This document shows positions 1 to 12,604 of a stretch of 64,000 nucleotides of DNA, in pieces; position 1 is the first letter of the stretch; each line of letters begins with the position of its first letter. The notes below the pieces were generated by a model. That model searched no databases. It was not told where the DNA came from and saw only the letters and a list, made by a program, of their open reading frames with translations. The position numbers and the translations under genes are program-made. The DNA comes from Paramacrobiotus metropolitanus (Eukaryota > Tardigrada > Eutardigrada > Parachela > Macrobiotidae): the NCBI RefSeq assembly GCF_019649055.1, contig NW_026570225.1, positions 2,170,001-2,234,000 of the forward strand, read 5' to 3'.

Positions 1-462
1 TTTTTTATTTTAAGTACTACTGACACAAGTTGCGGCAACGGAACTTGCCGAATGTTGTAATTAACAAATACTTCTACCGGAATAATTGTAATATGAGCAA
101 CACAACAGAAATCACTGTGTAAGGAATTATCATTTCTCTCTTTTTAGAAGAAACAGAAACAGAAACTCCAAATATGTATTTACGTAAAATCACAATAGCC
201 CGTTTAGGCACTGCAAAAGTGTCATAAGCAGTTTCGGACTGTTGGCATTTGAACAGATTTACGAAACCAGATAAAACTGGATTGTTCCCGAAAATCCGTT
301 ATCGATGGCACACTAATCTGGCCTCCAGGAGAATAGTCACAGCAACAAAACGCTGTTACTCTATGCAAAATTGCTAAATCATTAGAGCTCATAGATTGAT
401 TCTTGTTGTAAAATTTGCACCGTAGGCACTGTTGCGGTTCGAGGCCTTCTTTCTGCATGCAG

Positions 463-847
463 GAGTTTCGGGTGAAACCGGCAGCATTCTTCTGACTGTG
501 GTGTCTGCGAAAAGTTCAGCCGTGTTGGCATTTGATGTGCATGTGTTCTTGAAATTTCCCGGTATGACGCTGGATCAGACGAAAAAACCAACACAAAACG
601 CCCGCCTAAACATACACGGTAGTACGACGAAATGCACTAGGTAGCTGGTGCTGCAACGATTCCAGCAGTAGACACTTTGGGTTTTATGTTTTTCCGCGAG
701 GTTCAAACGGTTACGGTGTATAACCAGGCCATTTACTTTCCGGCTAGCCATCATTTCGAAGTGTACAAACGCTTGGCTGCTGGGCCAGCTGCTGACGGAG
801 GTCTACGCGTATGTGCAGCGAACGTTTTCGGCTTCGACGAACGATAA
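463..847 (+). CDS. 3' exons of an unidentified gene
   Basis: Two exons can be joined: 463..561 and 645..847. The first follows a good acceptor (TTCTTTCTGCATGCAG) and ends at a GTATGA donor in phase 1. The second starts after GGTAG and keeps that phase to a TAA at 845..847. The peptide ends in VCAANVFGFDER, and an AATAAA follows at 868..873. The protein is not recognised; it looks like a globular beta-rich segment with no membrane span or zinc motif. Earlier exons should lie left of the window or upstream in it, but I could not place them. The splice phases and polyA signal support a real gene, while the lack of a family match keeps confidence low. Confidence 0.35.
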
Positions 848-867
848 CTCGATAGCATCATAGCTGC

Positions 868-873
868 AATAAA
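868..873 (+). promoter_or_regulatory. polyadenylation signal AATAAA
   Basis: A canonical AATAAA lies 21 bases after the TAA of the first gene, a suitable place for its 3' end. Confidence 0.4.
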
Positions 874-1254
874 ACTCTTGCAGTAAGCAGAAAACGTTTT
901 CGTACTTGCATACGTGTTTATAAAAAGGTCCAATGAGCTGAGATTGCCATAGGCTGATAGACAGCAAACATCTGAATATCGAGGTACTTACTTTGATTAA
1001 TTTTTCGTTTCCAACCCCTGTAGTACATATATATATTTATTCTCTGCTCGCCAGACCTTACTTAAATTTTGCTAGTCAACACAAACAGATCCACTTCCAC
1101 ATGATACATTTTCCTGAAGGCTCACTTTGTCCGTTCATATATGATTGTGTAGCAGCAATTTCACTGAGCACTCTCTCGATACGTACGCCGCCCTGTAAAC
1201 TCCGTTTATGTTTATTAGCATTACGCTGCATGCAGGACAATTACGATGTGTGCC

Positions 1255-4200
1255 ATGTTTTCTGGACAACAAAATCCGCTGCAGGTCGCAGATGACAACC
1301 GTGTGTTACTGGGTAGCTGGGCAAACAAAACGCAGGTCTTTGTACCGATAAGTGCAGCGGATGTTAAGCAGGTAAGCAAACGGAGAAATACTCTAAAATT
1401 TGCTTAACACGAAATCTCAAGGGCAGAAAGTAACGTGTATGGGGCGATAACCAAATCTGCTGTAAAGTTAACCCGAAAACTTCTGACATTTATTTAGCTT
1501 TTCTGTAATTTCCTGGTTGCTCTTAGCAGATGCTTCTGATCAATTCAGTTCTCTTCCGTTAAAATTTATTATTAATACAGACGGCTGCTTCCCATATTAG
1601 AAAGCGGCGTTAAAACAAGGAAGTAATGGATACAGAGGTTTATCTCTTTGTAGCACGTAGTACGTGTGCATGCAGAACTTTTTGGTATCTAGAACTTTTT
1701 GGTATCTTTTTGGTATCTTTGGTATCTTTGGTATCTAGGCTTTTTGGAACTTTTTGGTTTGGTAGTACGTGTTCGAAAAATGACATGTTAAGATACGGTT
1801 TCCGGTTTCCACGATATCCTGTTGATATTCACGGTACGGAAAGTTGGTAAAAACATTAGGTAGTGTAGTCAACCGCGCTTATAATGCACAAACAAAAACT
1901 TTCTCTACGTGCAAACAAAATTAATCAGACATTAAATAAAATACTTTTCGAGTGGCACCTTAGAACCCGGTTTATTCCTTTGGACCACGCACAGTGACGC
2001 ATCCCTTTTGCTCCACGATTAGGCACTACGACGATGCATCCTGTTTGACGGTTGTTTACCGTATGTGTTTTATGTATTTAGGCTCTCACTCAGACGCCTT
2101 CATGGTTATAGTATAGATATGCTAGGCGTTGCTTGCTGCAGTTATACAAATGCACTTTTAGAATGCGGGAGCAATGTTACTATTGTGTATGTCACGTCTG
2201 CCGCCTGGCAATTTCTTTGCTATTGGTGTAAAGTAAATAACTCATTTAGCACTGCAAAGTGCAGCATGCCTCGTTTGGCATAATCGTTGTATTTTTGTCG
2301 CCCGATAGAAGTCAGAAGAAGAAGGTAGAAGTCTGGGTCTGGAGCTGTAAACATCCTTAATCGACAATGAAGTGGACATGTGCTCACACCACATGTACAG
2401 ATTAGACTTACTCAAAAGTGTGGTTATTACCAATATTATATGCTACGACGTGCAGCTGTGTGTTACATATTCAAAACAAGCCAGAGTTCTGGAATGCGCT
2501 GTGAAGCTTTAAATTTATGGAAATTATGTGGTGAGACATTTGCTGACGACAAGCTTTTGCGGCTGCTTCCCCAGACGGAAGGTTGGCCAAAGCCGTCTAC
2601 CGCGCCAGTCGTCGAAAACAGTAGCAGCAAGCGATATATGTCAGAGATAAAGGAAAAATAGGATGTCGAAACTTTGATCTTTGCATCGGCAAAGCCTGTC
2701 GACTGTCGCGCCAGATAATAAAACCGCATCCGGTCGAGCACAACTGCAATGCAACTTCCAAGTCTCATCAGACTGACAACTGGAAAACGTTTAGACAATA
2801 GGGAAATTATGACGTAAATGGGAGGTCATAGGAACTAAACTGCCTAATCGGGTGAAAAATATTATGCTCCATACTGGGATTTAGGAACCCGGAACCTGCA
2901 ACTGGCAGTACCGACAAGCTGCAGAAAAAGTGCAATGCAACACGTGCTCCAAATTATATGCCAGCAAAAAGAGCCTAAAGATACACAACCGCATCCACAC
3001 TGGTTACAAACCATATGCGTAAGTCAATATCACAACAAGTTTGTTTTCGAATGTTACATAGAATTTTTAAGTCCAACATAAACTCGACGTCTTAATGTTA
3101 TCCAACGCATCTATAAATAACGTCAATTACCCTCTTTATTACAGTTGCCCAATATGTCCCAAGCGTTTCACACAAACCAACGTCCTGAAAGCACACATCA
3201 ATTACCACACCGGACGTCGCGACTGGTTATGCAAAATCTGTGGCAAGGCCTTCACTCAGTCGGCACATTTGCGAACTCACGAAAAGACCCATTCGAATCG
3301 CAAGGATTACCAATGCCCGTATTGCCAACACAATTTCAGCTGCAAAGGTCAGTTCTCAAACATCGTTCTTTTTTTTCCCGAGCCACTAGTCATACGACCG
3401 CTGGCTCATTATCAATTGCTATATTATCTTAACATCGCAATTTTTTACATCTCTTTTCTTGGAGGACACTTTAACCACAAGCACTAGCCTGTAGATTCTT
3501 ATCTTTTCTTTGCATAACCAGAACAGAGGTGTAAAATTTATCGAAGCTGTAATCATGCCGCGAATTTTGAGATCAAGCAAGTGCGCGTTATAGATTTTAA
3601 GTTATGCAAGACAGACTTTGTTCCCATATAATCTTTGTACGAATATTCAAATTTGGTCTTGGTTCCAGATTTTACTGTCGTGTTACACCGTTGCAAACGA
3701 TGACAGCGGAGCTTCTGCGAAAACAAAATCGTAAATCACACAGCCCTCAAAAGCGCTTTTACATGAACCTCAATCAGGGTGTAACAATTGTCAAAAAAGC
3801 AAGTTACAATGGAGGCAGCGTGTGAGAAATTCCATTATTTATAGCTTCGAGTGCCTTGGTGCAATCTATAAATATTAACCCGGAAGAAGTGGCGCACCAA
3901 TTTCCTAGCGGAGATTTCACAATAGCGCAGTGTTATACTCCATTCGTCAATAACTGCAAAAACATTTCGAGAGAAACACTTAATTTCGGGAAAGTTTCAT
4001 ACTGAATCATAATGAACTGCTGTACATAATATTATTATACTGACCTCCATATTAAACTGTACGAGTATTGTTGTGAATCTACAAAACAACGCTAATCTGG
4101 TTAGTTACCGGATGCACCGGATGCGACTGATCGATTGAGATTGAGACAAAATTTGCCATCATTATTTACAGGCGTTAGCAAAATATCCGTAAAAAAGCAT

Positions 4201-5138
4201 TTGAGCTGCCGCATTTCAATGATAGGCAAATCGCATGCCTCAGTTAATTAATTGTTATTTCCCTATCACAAAATCTGCCACTTTAGGTTTCCCAGCCAGT
4301 GTATTTGCATTGTTTTGCAGGTGTACGCGACCGGCACATCCGTCAGCATACGGGAGAAAAGCCTTACAAATGCTTGCTCTGTGAGAAACGATTCACGCGC
4401 GGTGAGTCACTGAAATTTCACGAGAACGCCCATCAGGGCATCCGACCGTACAGCTGCCCACACGAACACTGCCGGAAGACGTTCACCAAACAGTCCAGCC
4501 TGAAGCGCCACATCCGCTCCGCACACAGCGGACTGGCATCCAGCTTCCGCGTCCGTTCGGCCAAATTCAGCTCACCACTCGCTCACGTATCCGGCTGTTC
4601 GGCTATCTTCCCGACAACAGTGGCTTCGCCCAGCGCCAACAGTGACTGTGTATCAACAACCGGCTCATCCACGGCGGGCCCGGACAGTCCATTTGTCATT
4701 AAGATGGAGGAACTCGACGAGGACGACACCGAAGACCAGCTGCTGCAGAACATGATCCAAAGTCTGAGTGCCGCTGAACTGGATCGCCTGGATCAGTATT
4801 TGGGTTTAAGCAGCACTGATGCCTCGCTGGAGTCATTTTTGAATGGAAGTGGTGGAGAAGTGTTTGATAGTTTTGTAAAAATGGAAGTGGATGCTAACGA
4901 TGTAGCTCGTCCAGGCACTGCTTACCCAACACAGAATTACAACGGGCCTGCTTACAGCGGGCATTATGGGATGAATATGTGGGATCCGGTGGACTGGGAG
5001 ATGCCGGAGCACAAGGTTTTTGATCGACCATGTATGTCGGGTTGCGATTACGACAGAAAATTCCCGTTATATCAAATGAGCGGAAGTTCAGTGTATTGCC
5101 CCGGTCCACACAACTTACCGTATTCCACTGGTTTTTAA
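1255..5138 (+). CDS. C2H2 zinc-finger protein ZfA (six fingers), split gene
   Basis: Exons are 1255..1371 (start, 39 residues), 2885..3018, 3145..3347 and 4321..5138; all phases agree and give 423 residues. The protein is probably a nuclear DNA-binding transcription factor. Six C2H2 fingers run from about residue 57 to 213: CNTC, CPIC, CKIC, CPYC (split by the last intron), CLLC and a C-x4-C finger, with TGEKPY-type linkers. The tail has an acidic stretch (MEELDEDDTEDQLLQNMIQ), two Psi-K-x-E sites (IKME, VKME) and a Tyr/Gly/Asn-rich end. The three zinc-finger exons are firm. The start exon is inferred from its good context (TGCCATGTTT), GTAAGC donor and phase 0; the acceptor before 2885 is weak and a second in-phase acceptor exists at 2908. 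The closest relative here is the gene at 37.4-41.5 kb. An AATAAA sits at 5663. Confidence 0.78.
1372..2884 (+). other. presumed ZfA intron 1 (no further gene seen)
   Basis: About 1.5 kb separates the start exon from the first zinc-finger exon. Apart from the small minisatellite I see only AT-rich DNA with short open frames. One frame (2380..2661) is long enough to be an exon but lacks convincing splice sites in phase. Confidence 0.4.
1675..1762. repeat. short minisatellite (TTTTTGGTATC units)
   Basis: Five or so imperfect copies of a TTTTTGGTATCT/TTTGGTATC unit lie in tandem inside the presumed first intron of ZfA. Confidence 0.7.
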
Positions 5139-6340
5139 AACCATCAGTTGTGCTTCAACTTTAGCCATTGGAATCATTATATATCATATCGCGCTTCACA
5201 TCGAATCACATGACATGGTTTTTGTACAGATAGCGGGACGGTTGCAGTATGGTCGGTGTGTAAACTCATGAGGAGGAGATTCGCGAAAGCTCAGAAGGTC
5301 AGGAAGCCACAAGGCTTCCCTTTGGATTGTTGGATTGTGATATTGCTGGATCTTCATTTGTTTTGTACGATAAGCTTTTAACAAGTTTCGTCTTGGCTGT
5401 GCACAGCTTGTTATTCGTTATACATGTTCGTATTTCTGCATTCCTGTAATTAGTGGGATCGTGGTTTGAGTAGTAGTTCTATAAGTACTTTTTTTGTTTG
5501 CCTGTAGAAGTATTAATCGTAAATTGAAATTGTTGCTTTTGTAACGATTTTTCGACTTTTCGTCACTGCCGTGTTTCAAGTTTTTCGTTATCCAATCAGG
5601 CAATCATTAGGTAAGGTTACAGCCGCACACATTGTGCGTTTATGTTCACAGTGTTACGTTTCAATAAAATAGGTATTTGAAGTTAGAATAATGCATGATA
5701 GGTTTCTTAGCAGATTGGAAGCGTAGTTAGACAAGTTTTAGAAATTTGTCGAGACGAAACGGAAGACGAAACTTCAAATTTGGACACACAAGTAAATGCA
5801 TAAAGTAAGAGTACTTCAAGTACTAGTACTGTAAGTATTCGCCAACGAATTAAACGGACATCATCAGATGGACAGATTCGGTATATAGTGTGCAGCGCAG
5901 TGGCTACGGACTTTTAGCCAAGACATTGCAAAACCAGGTTACCAATTGAACAGGAAAATGGCAATGTGCAAATTAAAACAAACACGTACTGTGCTATCCG
6001 AATGGTAAGAATAACTTCTATAAAATCTTAAATGTGCCTGCTTTCACGACATCTGGATTAAATGCACTTCCCATGGTCCGCTGCTGCGCCATAATGAGCC
6101 ATTACTTACCAATGTAAAGATAAACAAACACAAACAAAGAGAAAAAGCCGAAGCAAAATACGGACAGTACATATGACATCATAATATCTATATCTACAAG
6201 AAAGCGCTGCGGCTTCGCCTCCGCGTTTCTTGTGATCCACGGCCGAACAAATCATTTGAACAAATCATTCCATTTGCAGTAATACGTTAGTAAATTCACT
6301 AACTGCCTTAGCAGTTATTGTAGAACTTCTTAGGCAAGGA
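5139..6340. other. 3' flank of ZfA, no gene seen
   Basis: Probable 3' UTR followed by unique AT-rich sequence. Positions 6190..6240 hold a short fragment (GGCTTCGCCTCCGCGTTTCTTG) of the repeat family found at 13.4-18.3 kb. Confidence 0.4.
5663..5668 (+). promoter_or_regulatory. candidate polyadenylation signal of ZfA
   Basis: AATAAA about 525 bases after the ZfA stop codon. No other gene on this strand is nearby. Use is inferred. Confidence 0.35.
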
Positions 6341-6830
6341 GTCTAGCTCGGTCCCTCACTCAGTTAGCAACTTTGTTCACTGGACAGCGGTAGCGGTGGT
6401 AGCTCGGTCACTCACTCACCTAGTTTTGTTCACGTGACAACGATGGTAGCTCGGTCACTCACCCACCTAGCGATTTTATTCACTGGACAGTGGTGGTAGC
6501 TCGGTCACTCACTAACGGTGTCACCTAGCGATTTTGTTCACTGGACAGTGGTGGACTGGTGGTAGGTCAGTCACTGACTCATCTAGCAATTTAAATTAAT
6601 TTTTTTTTTTTAAATTTTCAATCATTTTAATTAGTTTCTACCAGCGCAAGCTTATTTTTATGTGAACTGGCCATTGCCGAATTAAAAGATCCTCTAGCAA
6701 TTTTGTTCACCTAGGGTAGTGATTTATTGCTCGGTCATCACTCTGCTAGTGATTTTGTTTTGTTCACTGGACAGTGGCGGTAGCTGGGTCACTCACTGCC
6801 TTAGCAGTTTTGCTCACTGGCTTTTGTTTC
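6340..6830. repeat. minisatellite of about 60-70 bp units
   Basis: Direct repeats of a unit containing TTTTGTTCACTGGACAGTGG, GGTAGCTCGGTCACTCACT and CACCTAGCGATTTT occur about five times at 6345..6590. A more diverged block follows at 6690..6825, after an AT-rich interruption. Confidence 0.75.
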
Positions 6831-7158
6831 CTTCAAAACCTGGGCTAATTCAACCAAGGGAATTGGATTTTTTAGGCATTTAAAAATTGAACATTTGAAC
6901 AGCAATCAGGCGATTAAAATTCAACATGTTTGCAAATAAAATAACTACAAATTTATTGTAGTACATACTTAACACTTTAATAAATGTTCTAGGCAACTGG
7001 CATTGCTATTATTCTCAAGGTCCACTAGTACTTTGTTTGATCACTCAATTTGTATACGAAGTATTAAATAGTAGTGATAGTGCAGTAATTCGTTGATCCG
7101 AACCTTGTGACCGAAGTCTCCAAATTAATACCCGTTTTCTTAAGAATGTTTCATAAAG

Positions 7159-7201
7159 AAATTGTTTCATAAAGAACTACTAGTTCTTTATGAAACAATT
7201 T
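7159..7201. repeat. perfect 21-bp palindrome
   Basis: The arms 7159..7179 and 7181..7201 are exact reverse complements with one base between them. The DNA could extrude a hairpin; no protein site is known for it. Confidence 0.9.
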
Positions 7202-7489
7202 TTAGTTTTCTAAGCTTTTCTTTGAGTCGATGTACTACAGCAGTATACTTTGTAATTTTCATGTAATTATAATTTTTTTTCTAGATATGGTTATTTCCAA
7301 CGTGAACAGCCCTTTTTGCAGTGATTGTGCTTATTCACTGCCGACGAGGATGCCGTTTATTTTTATGGTGTTTTTGTAGGGAATATAAATTTTTCGATCT
7401 GAGCAGTTTAGTCGGTTTGGCATTTTCTGATCTGAAGAAACTAATTTATTCCTTTTAGACGGGATTATTAATTTTACGGACCGTATACA

Positions 7490-7800
7490 GTATGCTGATT
7501 AAGGGATTTGGCTTGGTACATACACGTACCAAATTCGGGTACATACACGGGAACTTACGCTGTCGCGCACTCCTAAACACTTTTTTGCATTGCTTTATGA
7601 TATTTTGTAGCCAAAGGATTCGTATACACAGGCGAAAAACCCGTTTGTGCGCGCAACATTCGGTTCGGGAGTTATTAGTGAAATAAAATTCCAAAAGTAT
7701 AAACGCGCGGAGATGTACTGGTACCAAAAGTTTCAGTGTGAACCGATGCTCTTCAAATTTTGCACGAAAACACGCATTACCATGAAGATCGTTTTGGTAC
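7490..7800. mobile_element. partial copy of MITE-like family M1
   Basis: This stretch shares long blocks with the terminal-inverted-repeat element at 9348..9837, including TTTGTGCGCGCAACATTCGG, the GAATTTTATTT/GGAATTTT blocks and the CATGAAGATC region. Other copies lie at 10.8-11.05 kb and 21.06-21.42 kb. It has no coding capacity. Confidence 0.6.
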
Positions 7801-7879
7801 CGAACCAGCTTTCTACCATTTTTTCAAATTTTAAATTAATTTTAAAAATTTTTGAGACCGGCGTCTGTGAAGGGGAGCC

Positions 7880-9340
7880 TATATATTTACTTAATGCCTC
7901 CAAGATTTATTTTTACACTATATTTGGCAGTCACTAACTATACCAAATGCATGTAAAGCGTAAACATGTGGCGTGGCGCGCCGGATTGTGTAATTTGGCG
8001 TAACCCACGAAGTTACATTTTTCGCTGTATTAATCGTGCTCATCATCCGGGCCGGCTGGTAGTGGTAAATTTATCTACAAAGGTCACCTGGCGCGTAACA
8101 AACGATTGCAACACAGGATATTACTGTAAGAACTTCTAAAAAAATAATAAATAAAAAAATAGAAAATAATAAATTTAAGAAACTTTGAATTACTGAAGTT
8201 TTTAAAAGCAATTCTTTTTGAAGCTTTGTCCATGTACTGAAACGTGCTCATCAAATTTCGGTGAAGTTTAAATGTAAACTCTAACCAGGGCATTTTCCGT
8301 GTGTAAATTCAGAAAATTTTGATGTTTTGGGGAAAGATATTACCATAGTATGCTTAAAAAAGTAATTCCATCTGCTATGGTCCACTGGGCGTGGCAATGC
8401 AACAATTACGTATATGATTCCATAGTACTCTGCATACTGCTTTGCGAGTATTATACAAATAGAATGTTGCTGCAGTAAGTACGGGCTTTTCTGCTGTAAC
8501 TTTAGTCTGCTGTAACATTATTCTGGTGTTGCAACTTGTGAATGTTGCTTAGGGTAGGCTTTAGCCGTACACCCCACTTTTAGTCCACCGACGTAAGTGA
8601 AGCAGACGTTCTCATTTCATTCCTGCCAGATTGCAAATTTTTAAATATTGTCAGGGTCTCCTCGACAGTATACGAATTATTAGGTATACCGTATACGAGT
8701 ACTGTACTGTTGAATTTGTAACTATTTAACAACAGCCGCAGGGCATAGGCCATTCCTTTTGATCCATTTAAATTTTAATAATTTTTTTAGTTTCTATCAC
8801 CAACTCTTGCGGCAAAACTATTCAATGACTTCGCCGACTTTACGCGAGAACTGCTACTTTAATGTGATCTGTAACTTGTAATAGCACTTTGCTCCAGTGA
8901 ATTTATTTCTAATCATGACACTATTAAATGTCATGATTAGAAATAATTTGAAATCAAGCATAAAATAGTATCATGTGTACAGTAACATTCATAACAAACG
9001 CAAAATAAGTAAGATAACATACATACATAACATTAATAATATAACAATCATATCAAGCATAACATAAGTAACATAACATACATAAAACCTTTTTGCACGA
9101 ACAGCTCGTCATATTTATTTGACTGTAAAGCGATATTTTACGAGCATAGTGTTTGCTACTCTCTGTTACTGCGGATTCGCGTTTATTTTATTTTGGAATA
9201 ACTGGCTTGCCAATATAAACAGTTGTATTCTATTTCTAGGACATCTTGCCGCATATCGGGCTAAATAAATACGTACCTGCAGATCAACACACAAAATATT
9301 ATACGAGTAGCACTGTAGCAGCAATAGCGTAAATGCTGAA
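7880..9340. other. no gene seen
   Basis: AT-rich sequence with no convincing exon. It contains the 18-bp-arm palindrome at 8903..8946 and a simple run of CATAACAT/ATAACATAC-type repeats around 8990..9080. Confidence 0.4.
8903..8946. repeat. perfect 18-bp inverted repeat
   Basis: Arms 8903..8920 and 8929..8946 are exact reverse complements around an 8-base loop (CTATTAAA). Confidence 0.9.
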
Positions 9341-9347
9341 TATTAAT

Positions 9348-9837
9348 GGAAGTGGCCCGGTACAATACATGGTACCACATTCGTGTACATGCACCAAAAC
9401 TTTCACTTTCGCGCATTCTGAAATACATTTTTGTTTCGGTTTATGACCAGTGGATCCACTGTTCTAGCATGTTTTTCAAATTATAAAATAAATTTCAAAA
9501 ATTTTTAAATTCATTTTAAAATTTGAAAAAATCATGGAAGTCTGGATCGGTGTAAAAACAATCTTGGTGGTCATGTGCATTTACTTGCAAAATTGAGGAA
9601 GATCGGTCCATAATGAGACTCTTGGTACACCTGAATGCATTTAAACTTTTTGGAATTTTCTAACAGCCATAACTCCCGAACCGGATGTTGCGCGCACAAA
9701 CGGTTTTCTCGCCTGTGTATACAGATCTTCTGGATACAAAATGCCATAAGCCGAAACAAAAATGTGTTTGAGAGTGCGCGAAAGCGTAAGTTTTAGTGCA
9801 TGTACTCGGTTTTGGCACAATGTCCCGGGCCACTTCC
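9348..9837. mobile_element. MITE-like element M1 with about 100-bp terminal inverted repeats
   Basis: The left end begins GGAAGTGGCCCGGTACA and the right end finishes TGTCCCGGGCCACTTCC. Imperfect inverted similarity continues inward for about 100 bases, through the CATGCAC, TTTCGCGCA and ACATTTTTGTTTCGG blocks. The 490-bp element has no transposase. It is the most complete of about four related copies in the window. No target duplication is clear. Confidence 0.7.
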
Positions 9838-10064
9838 CTTCAGCCGATAAGCGAAAAATACAACAAACGTTTTTATCAAGCCAGTTATGCAAAATGGAAA
9901 ACAGTTTTGGGCAAAATTAGAGTGTAGGCGGTCATGACCTGAAAATATATTTTCGATCACCGCTTGACGGCGGCGCAGGTTTACCTACGTAATACGAGTA
10001 TGGTAACTAACGAAAGCAGTACACTGCTAGTATACTCGTATACGATTGCCTTTAAATTGGCTTT

Positions 10065-10195
10065 TGGCCACGCCCACTAGACCATTGCCGGTGAAATTAT
10101 TTTTCAAGTGTTATCTCTACCTACTCCGTCTTCAAGCAAAAAATCAGATTTTTCGGAGGGGGGAGCCTCTGACCGACCCCTGGTCAGATACACGG
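10065..10195. repeat. dispersed repeat R2, copy 1
   Basis: About 130 bp shared with 20664..20810: TTTGGCCACGCCCACT, ACCATTGCCG, then GTCTTCAA-CAAAAAATCA and CCCTGGT blocks in the same order. Function unknown. Confidence 0.65.
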
Positions 10196-10358
10196 TGTAA
10201 CTGCGTGCAGACTGCAGGCTGCTGACTGAACGTGATCGGCTTTAATTCTCACTCGCCTACAGTACAGAAGGCTTAGACCGTACAAAAGTCTGGACAAGTG
10301 CAGGGTAGCGGTACAGTACTTATCTTTAAATTATTATATAGATTTAGCATATCGAAAG

Positions 10359-10658
10359 TTGTTTTTGGTACTGATGCAGGATACGAAGCGCGATAAGCTA
10401 GGAGCAGTGGCAAACAAACAGGAGGATTCGGAAAAGGCTTTTTGTACCAGTGTTCTCACCATCAGCTGTATTGCCGAGTTTCCTGAGTTTGTGCGCGAGA
10501 GTATTAAGAACGAAATTGGCGGAATACTTTCACGCTATGAAAGCATCTATCCATGCGGATCATTGCAACCTCCTCTCGCTATAGCGCCATCCGAAGTTAT
10601 TATTGGCAGTACTAGCATATTTTTAAATACAAGCTGCGATATGTTTCGCGGTTTGTAG
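10359..10658 (+). CDS. possible terminal exon or small ORF, unknown
   Basis: The frame runs from 10359, with an in-frame ATG at 10374, to TAG at 10656..10658. A splice acceptor (CTGATGCAG) ends at 10379, so it could equally be a last exon starting at 10380. The peptide (KAFCTSVLTISCIAEFPEF, then VRESIKNEIGGILSRYES) is mixed in composition and looks protein-like, but I recognise no family. An AATAAA lies 91 bases after the stop, at 10749..10754, which favours a real 3' exon. No partner exon was found upstream. Confidence 0.35.
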   Translation: MFLVLMQDTKRDKLGAVANKQEDSEKAFCTSVLTISCIAEFPEFVRESIKNEIGGILSRYESIYPCGSLQPPLAIAPSEVIIGSTSIFLNTSCDMFRGL

Positions 10659-10839
10659 TGCATGAAAGCTGCAAAGGCAAAAAACGTTTTGTTTTTTTGA
10701 TTTTTGGACAAATTCGGTATGTTGTTAACATGTAAACTAATAATTATCAATAAAAGATTGATCATAATGTCCTGATTTGTGTTAATGGTTTCATTCTTAG
10801 TACTGCATTGAAAGCGGTTTAGTTTCTACCGGTACCGGT

Positions 10840-11050
10840 TTTTACACCGGACCAGAATCATTTTTTTCAAATTTTAGAATTCATTTTGGAATGTGAGATA
10901 TGTCAGAGTGGTGGTTTGGGATAAGAACGATCTTCATGGACATATGCGTTTACTTGAAAAATTAAAAGAGATCAGCCTAAAATAAAACAAAATAAAATGA
11001 GACTTTTGATATATTTAAATGCATTTAAACTTTTTGGAATTTTCTCTGGC
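10840..11050. mobile_element. partial copy of MITE-like family M1
   Basis: It shares with the 9.35-9.84 kb element the AACGATCTTCATGG region, ATGAGACTTTTG and GCATTTAAACTTTTTGGAAT blocks in the same order. Truncated at both ends. Confidence 0.55.
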
Positions 11051-11059
11051 TGAAGTAAA

Positions 11060-12600
11060 CTTGTACGACCGAAATGTACTTAACGCAGCTGAAGTGATCG
11101 GACGCAACAGCGTGGGGCCACCTGCGTAAAAGTTTCAAGAACTGCAGGAAATTTTGATGTGATTAGGGAAGTTAGGTGTGTTTTCACAAAGAACTTTAAT
11201 GCGGAAAGCAAATTTACTGCTGTTACTGACCTTTCTGAACAATCTAGAATTATAATTTTAAGGTCTCGAAACTTTTCGTATTCTCGGGCTGATCTAAATT
11301 TTTTCGAAACTGAAGACCTACGTGTAACTTCACCCTGTCCCCTCCACGTTGGCGGCATAGCATTCTGATTTTTTCCCGGGTCGTGTCGCGCATGTTTTCC
11401 AGATCTTTTTATGGTTTCAGGTGTAGTTTACTTTTGCGCATTTAGTGAACAAAAACTGAATCGGCTTTCGACTGCGATGCCACGAGAAACACCTTCCGAA
11501 GCGAAGACATCGATGGAATGAATCATGGCAGTGCTGGGAAATTATTTAATTCAGCCAGAAATTGAGGAACGACTTTAGGCGTTTGGGATAAGGGTTAGTT
11601 TTAATATAATTAGGAGAGTGCCTTGGAAAAAAACCAAAATTCATCGACTGGAGCAGACCCGCAGAACGCAATAGCCTGCAGGATCGTTTTTTCTCCCATA
11701 CAAAGCGCTCGTCGAAAAAAAGAAGATGGCCATTTAAATTTGTTTGTTATCAATATGGTGAGCTTACTTCCGGGATGGTGATACAAAAGTTGGCGCCCAA
11801 TCCATTGTGGAATGTATTTTGCTGCGCACGGTCAGAAAATGCTTCCCACGGTTGAGGGTGACCTCGCGAAGGAGGTCGTCCTACATTAGGCCACGCCCAC
11901 AGTTATATCGCTGCCCCGATCCACGAGGGGCTTTGAGTCAGTGGTGATGAGTGCGTCCCGGAGGGCCACTAAATGGTTAAGTAACGGGATCTGGTGCCGT
12001 CGAAAAACGGCATAAGGGGAATTAAAAACGAATTTTATGTGGGAGGAGAACTGCAGCGCATTTTCAGAGTGGTCTACTCGAGTTTTCAAATTCATGGAAT
12101 TCGTAATTAGCGCAAATCGTGGAAACCCAAATTGCAAATCGTGTTAGATAGGTTCAGTAATCACATAAAAGTTTAATAAAGTCAAATTTTGGACCAGTGG
12201 ATCATGGGAATTTTTTAAATTGATGCCGCCAACTTGGCAAATCGCAAAGCAGTTAAATCGCAAATTTGTTTTCCTTTTTTAAGCGATTATTTATTGGTAG
12301 AAACAAGTACGTACTAACAACGTAGACAACCTCACAAGGAAGCAAATAACCGGTTATTGTAACCACACGTTAAATAATACATAAAAAACATTACTTATAT
12401 AAAAGAACGGCATACTTGCATAAAACGGAAATGCATATCAGAGTCCAAAAACTAAACCAAAAATTTCTTGACTAAATGATTCGTGAAAATGCAAAGACTG
12501 ATGCGAGGTTTCTGTTGGATTTCAATGTACGGTACTAATAATTCGATTTAATATTCAACCATGTACATACCTGCATAGATGGTAGATGCAATGCATAGAG
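11060..12600. other. no gene seen
   Basis: Unique sequence with scattered short open frames on both strands and no consistent splice pattern. A small hairpin (GACCTCGCGAAGGAGGTC) lies near 11859. Confidence 0.35.
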
Positions 12601-12604
12601 CAGA

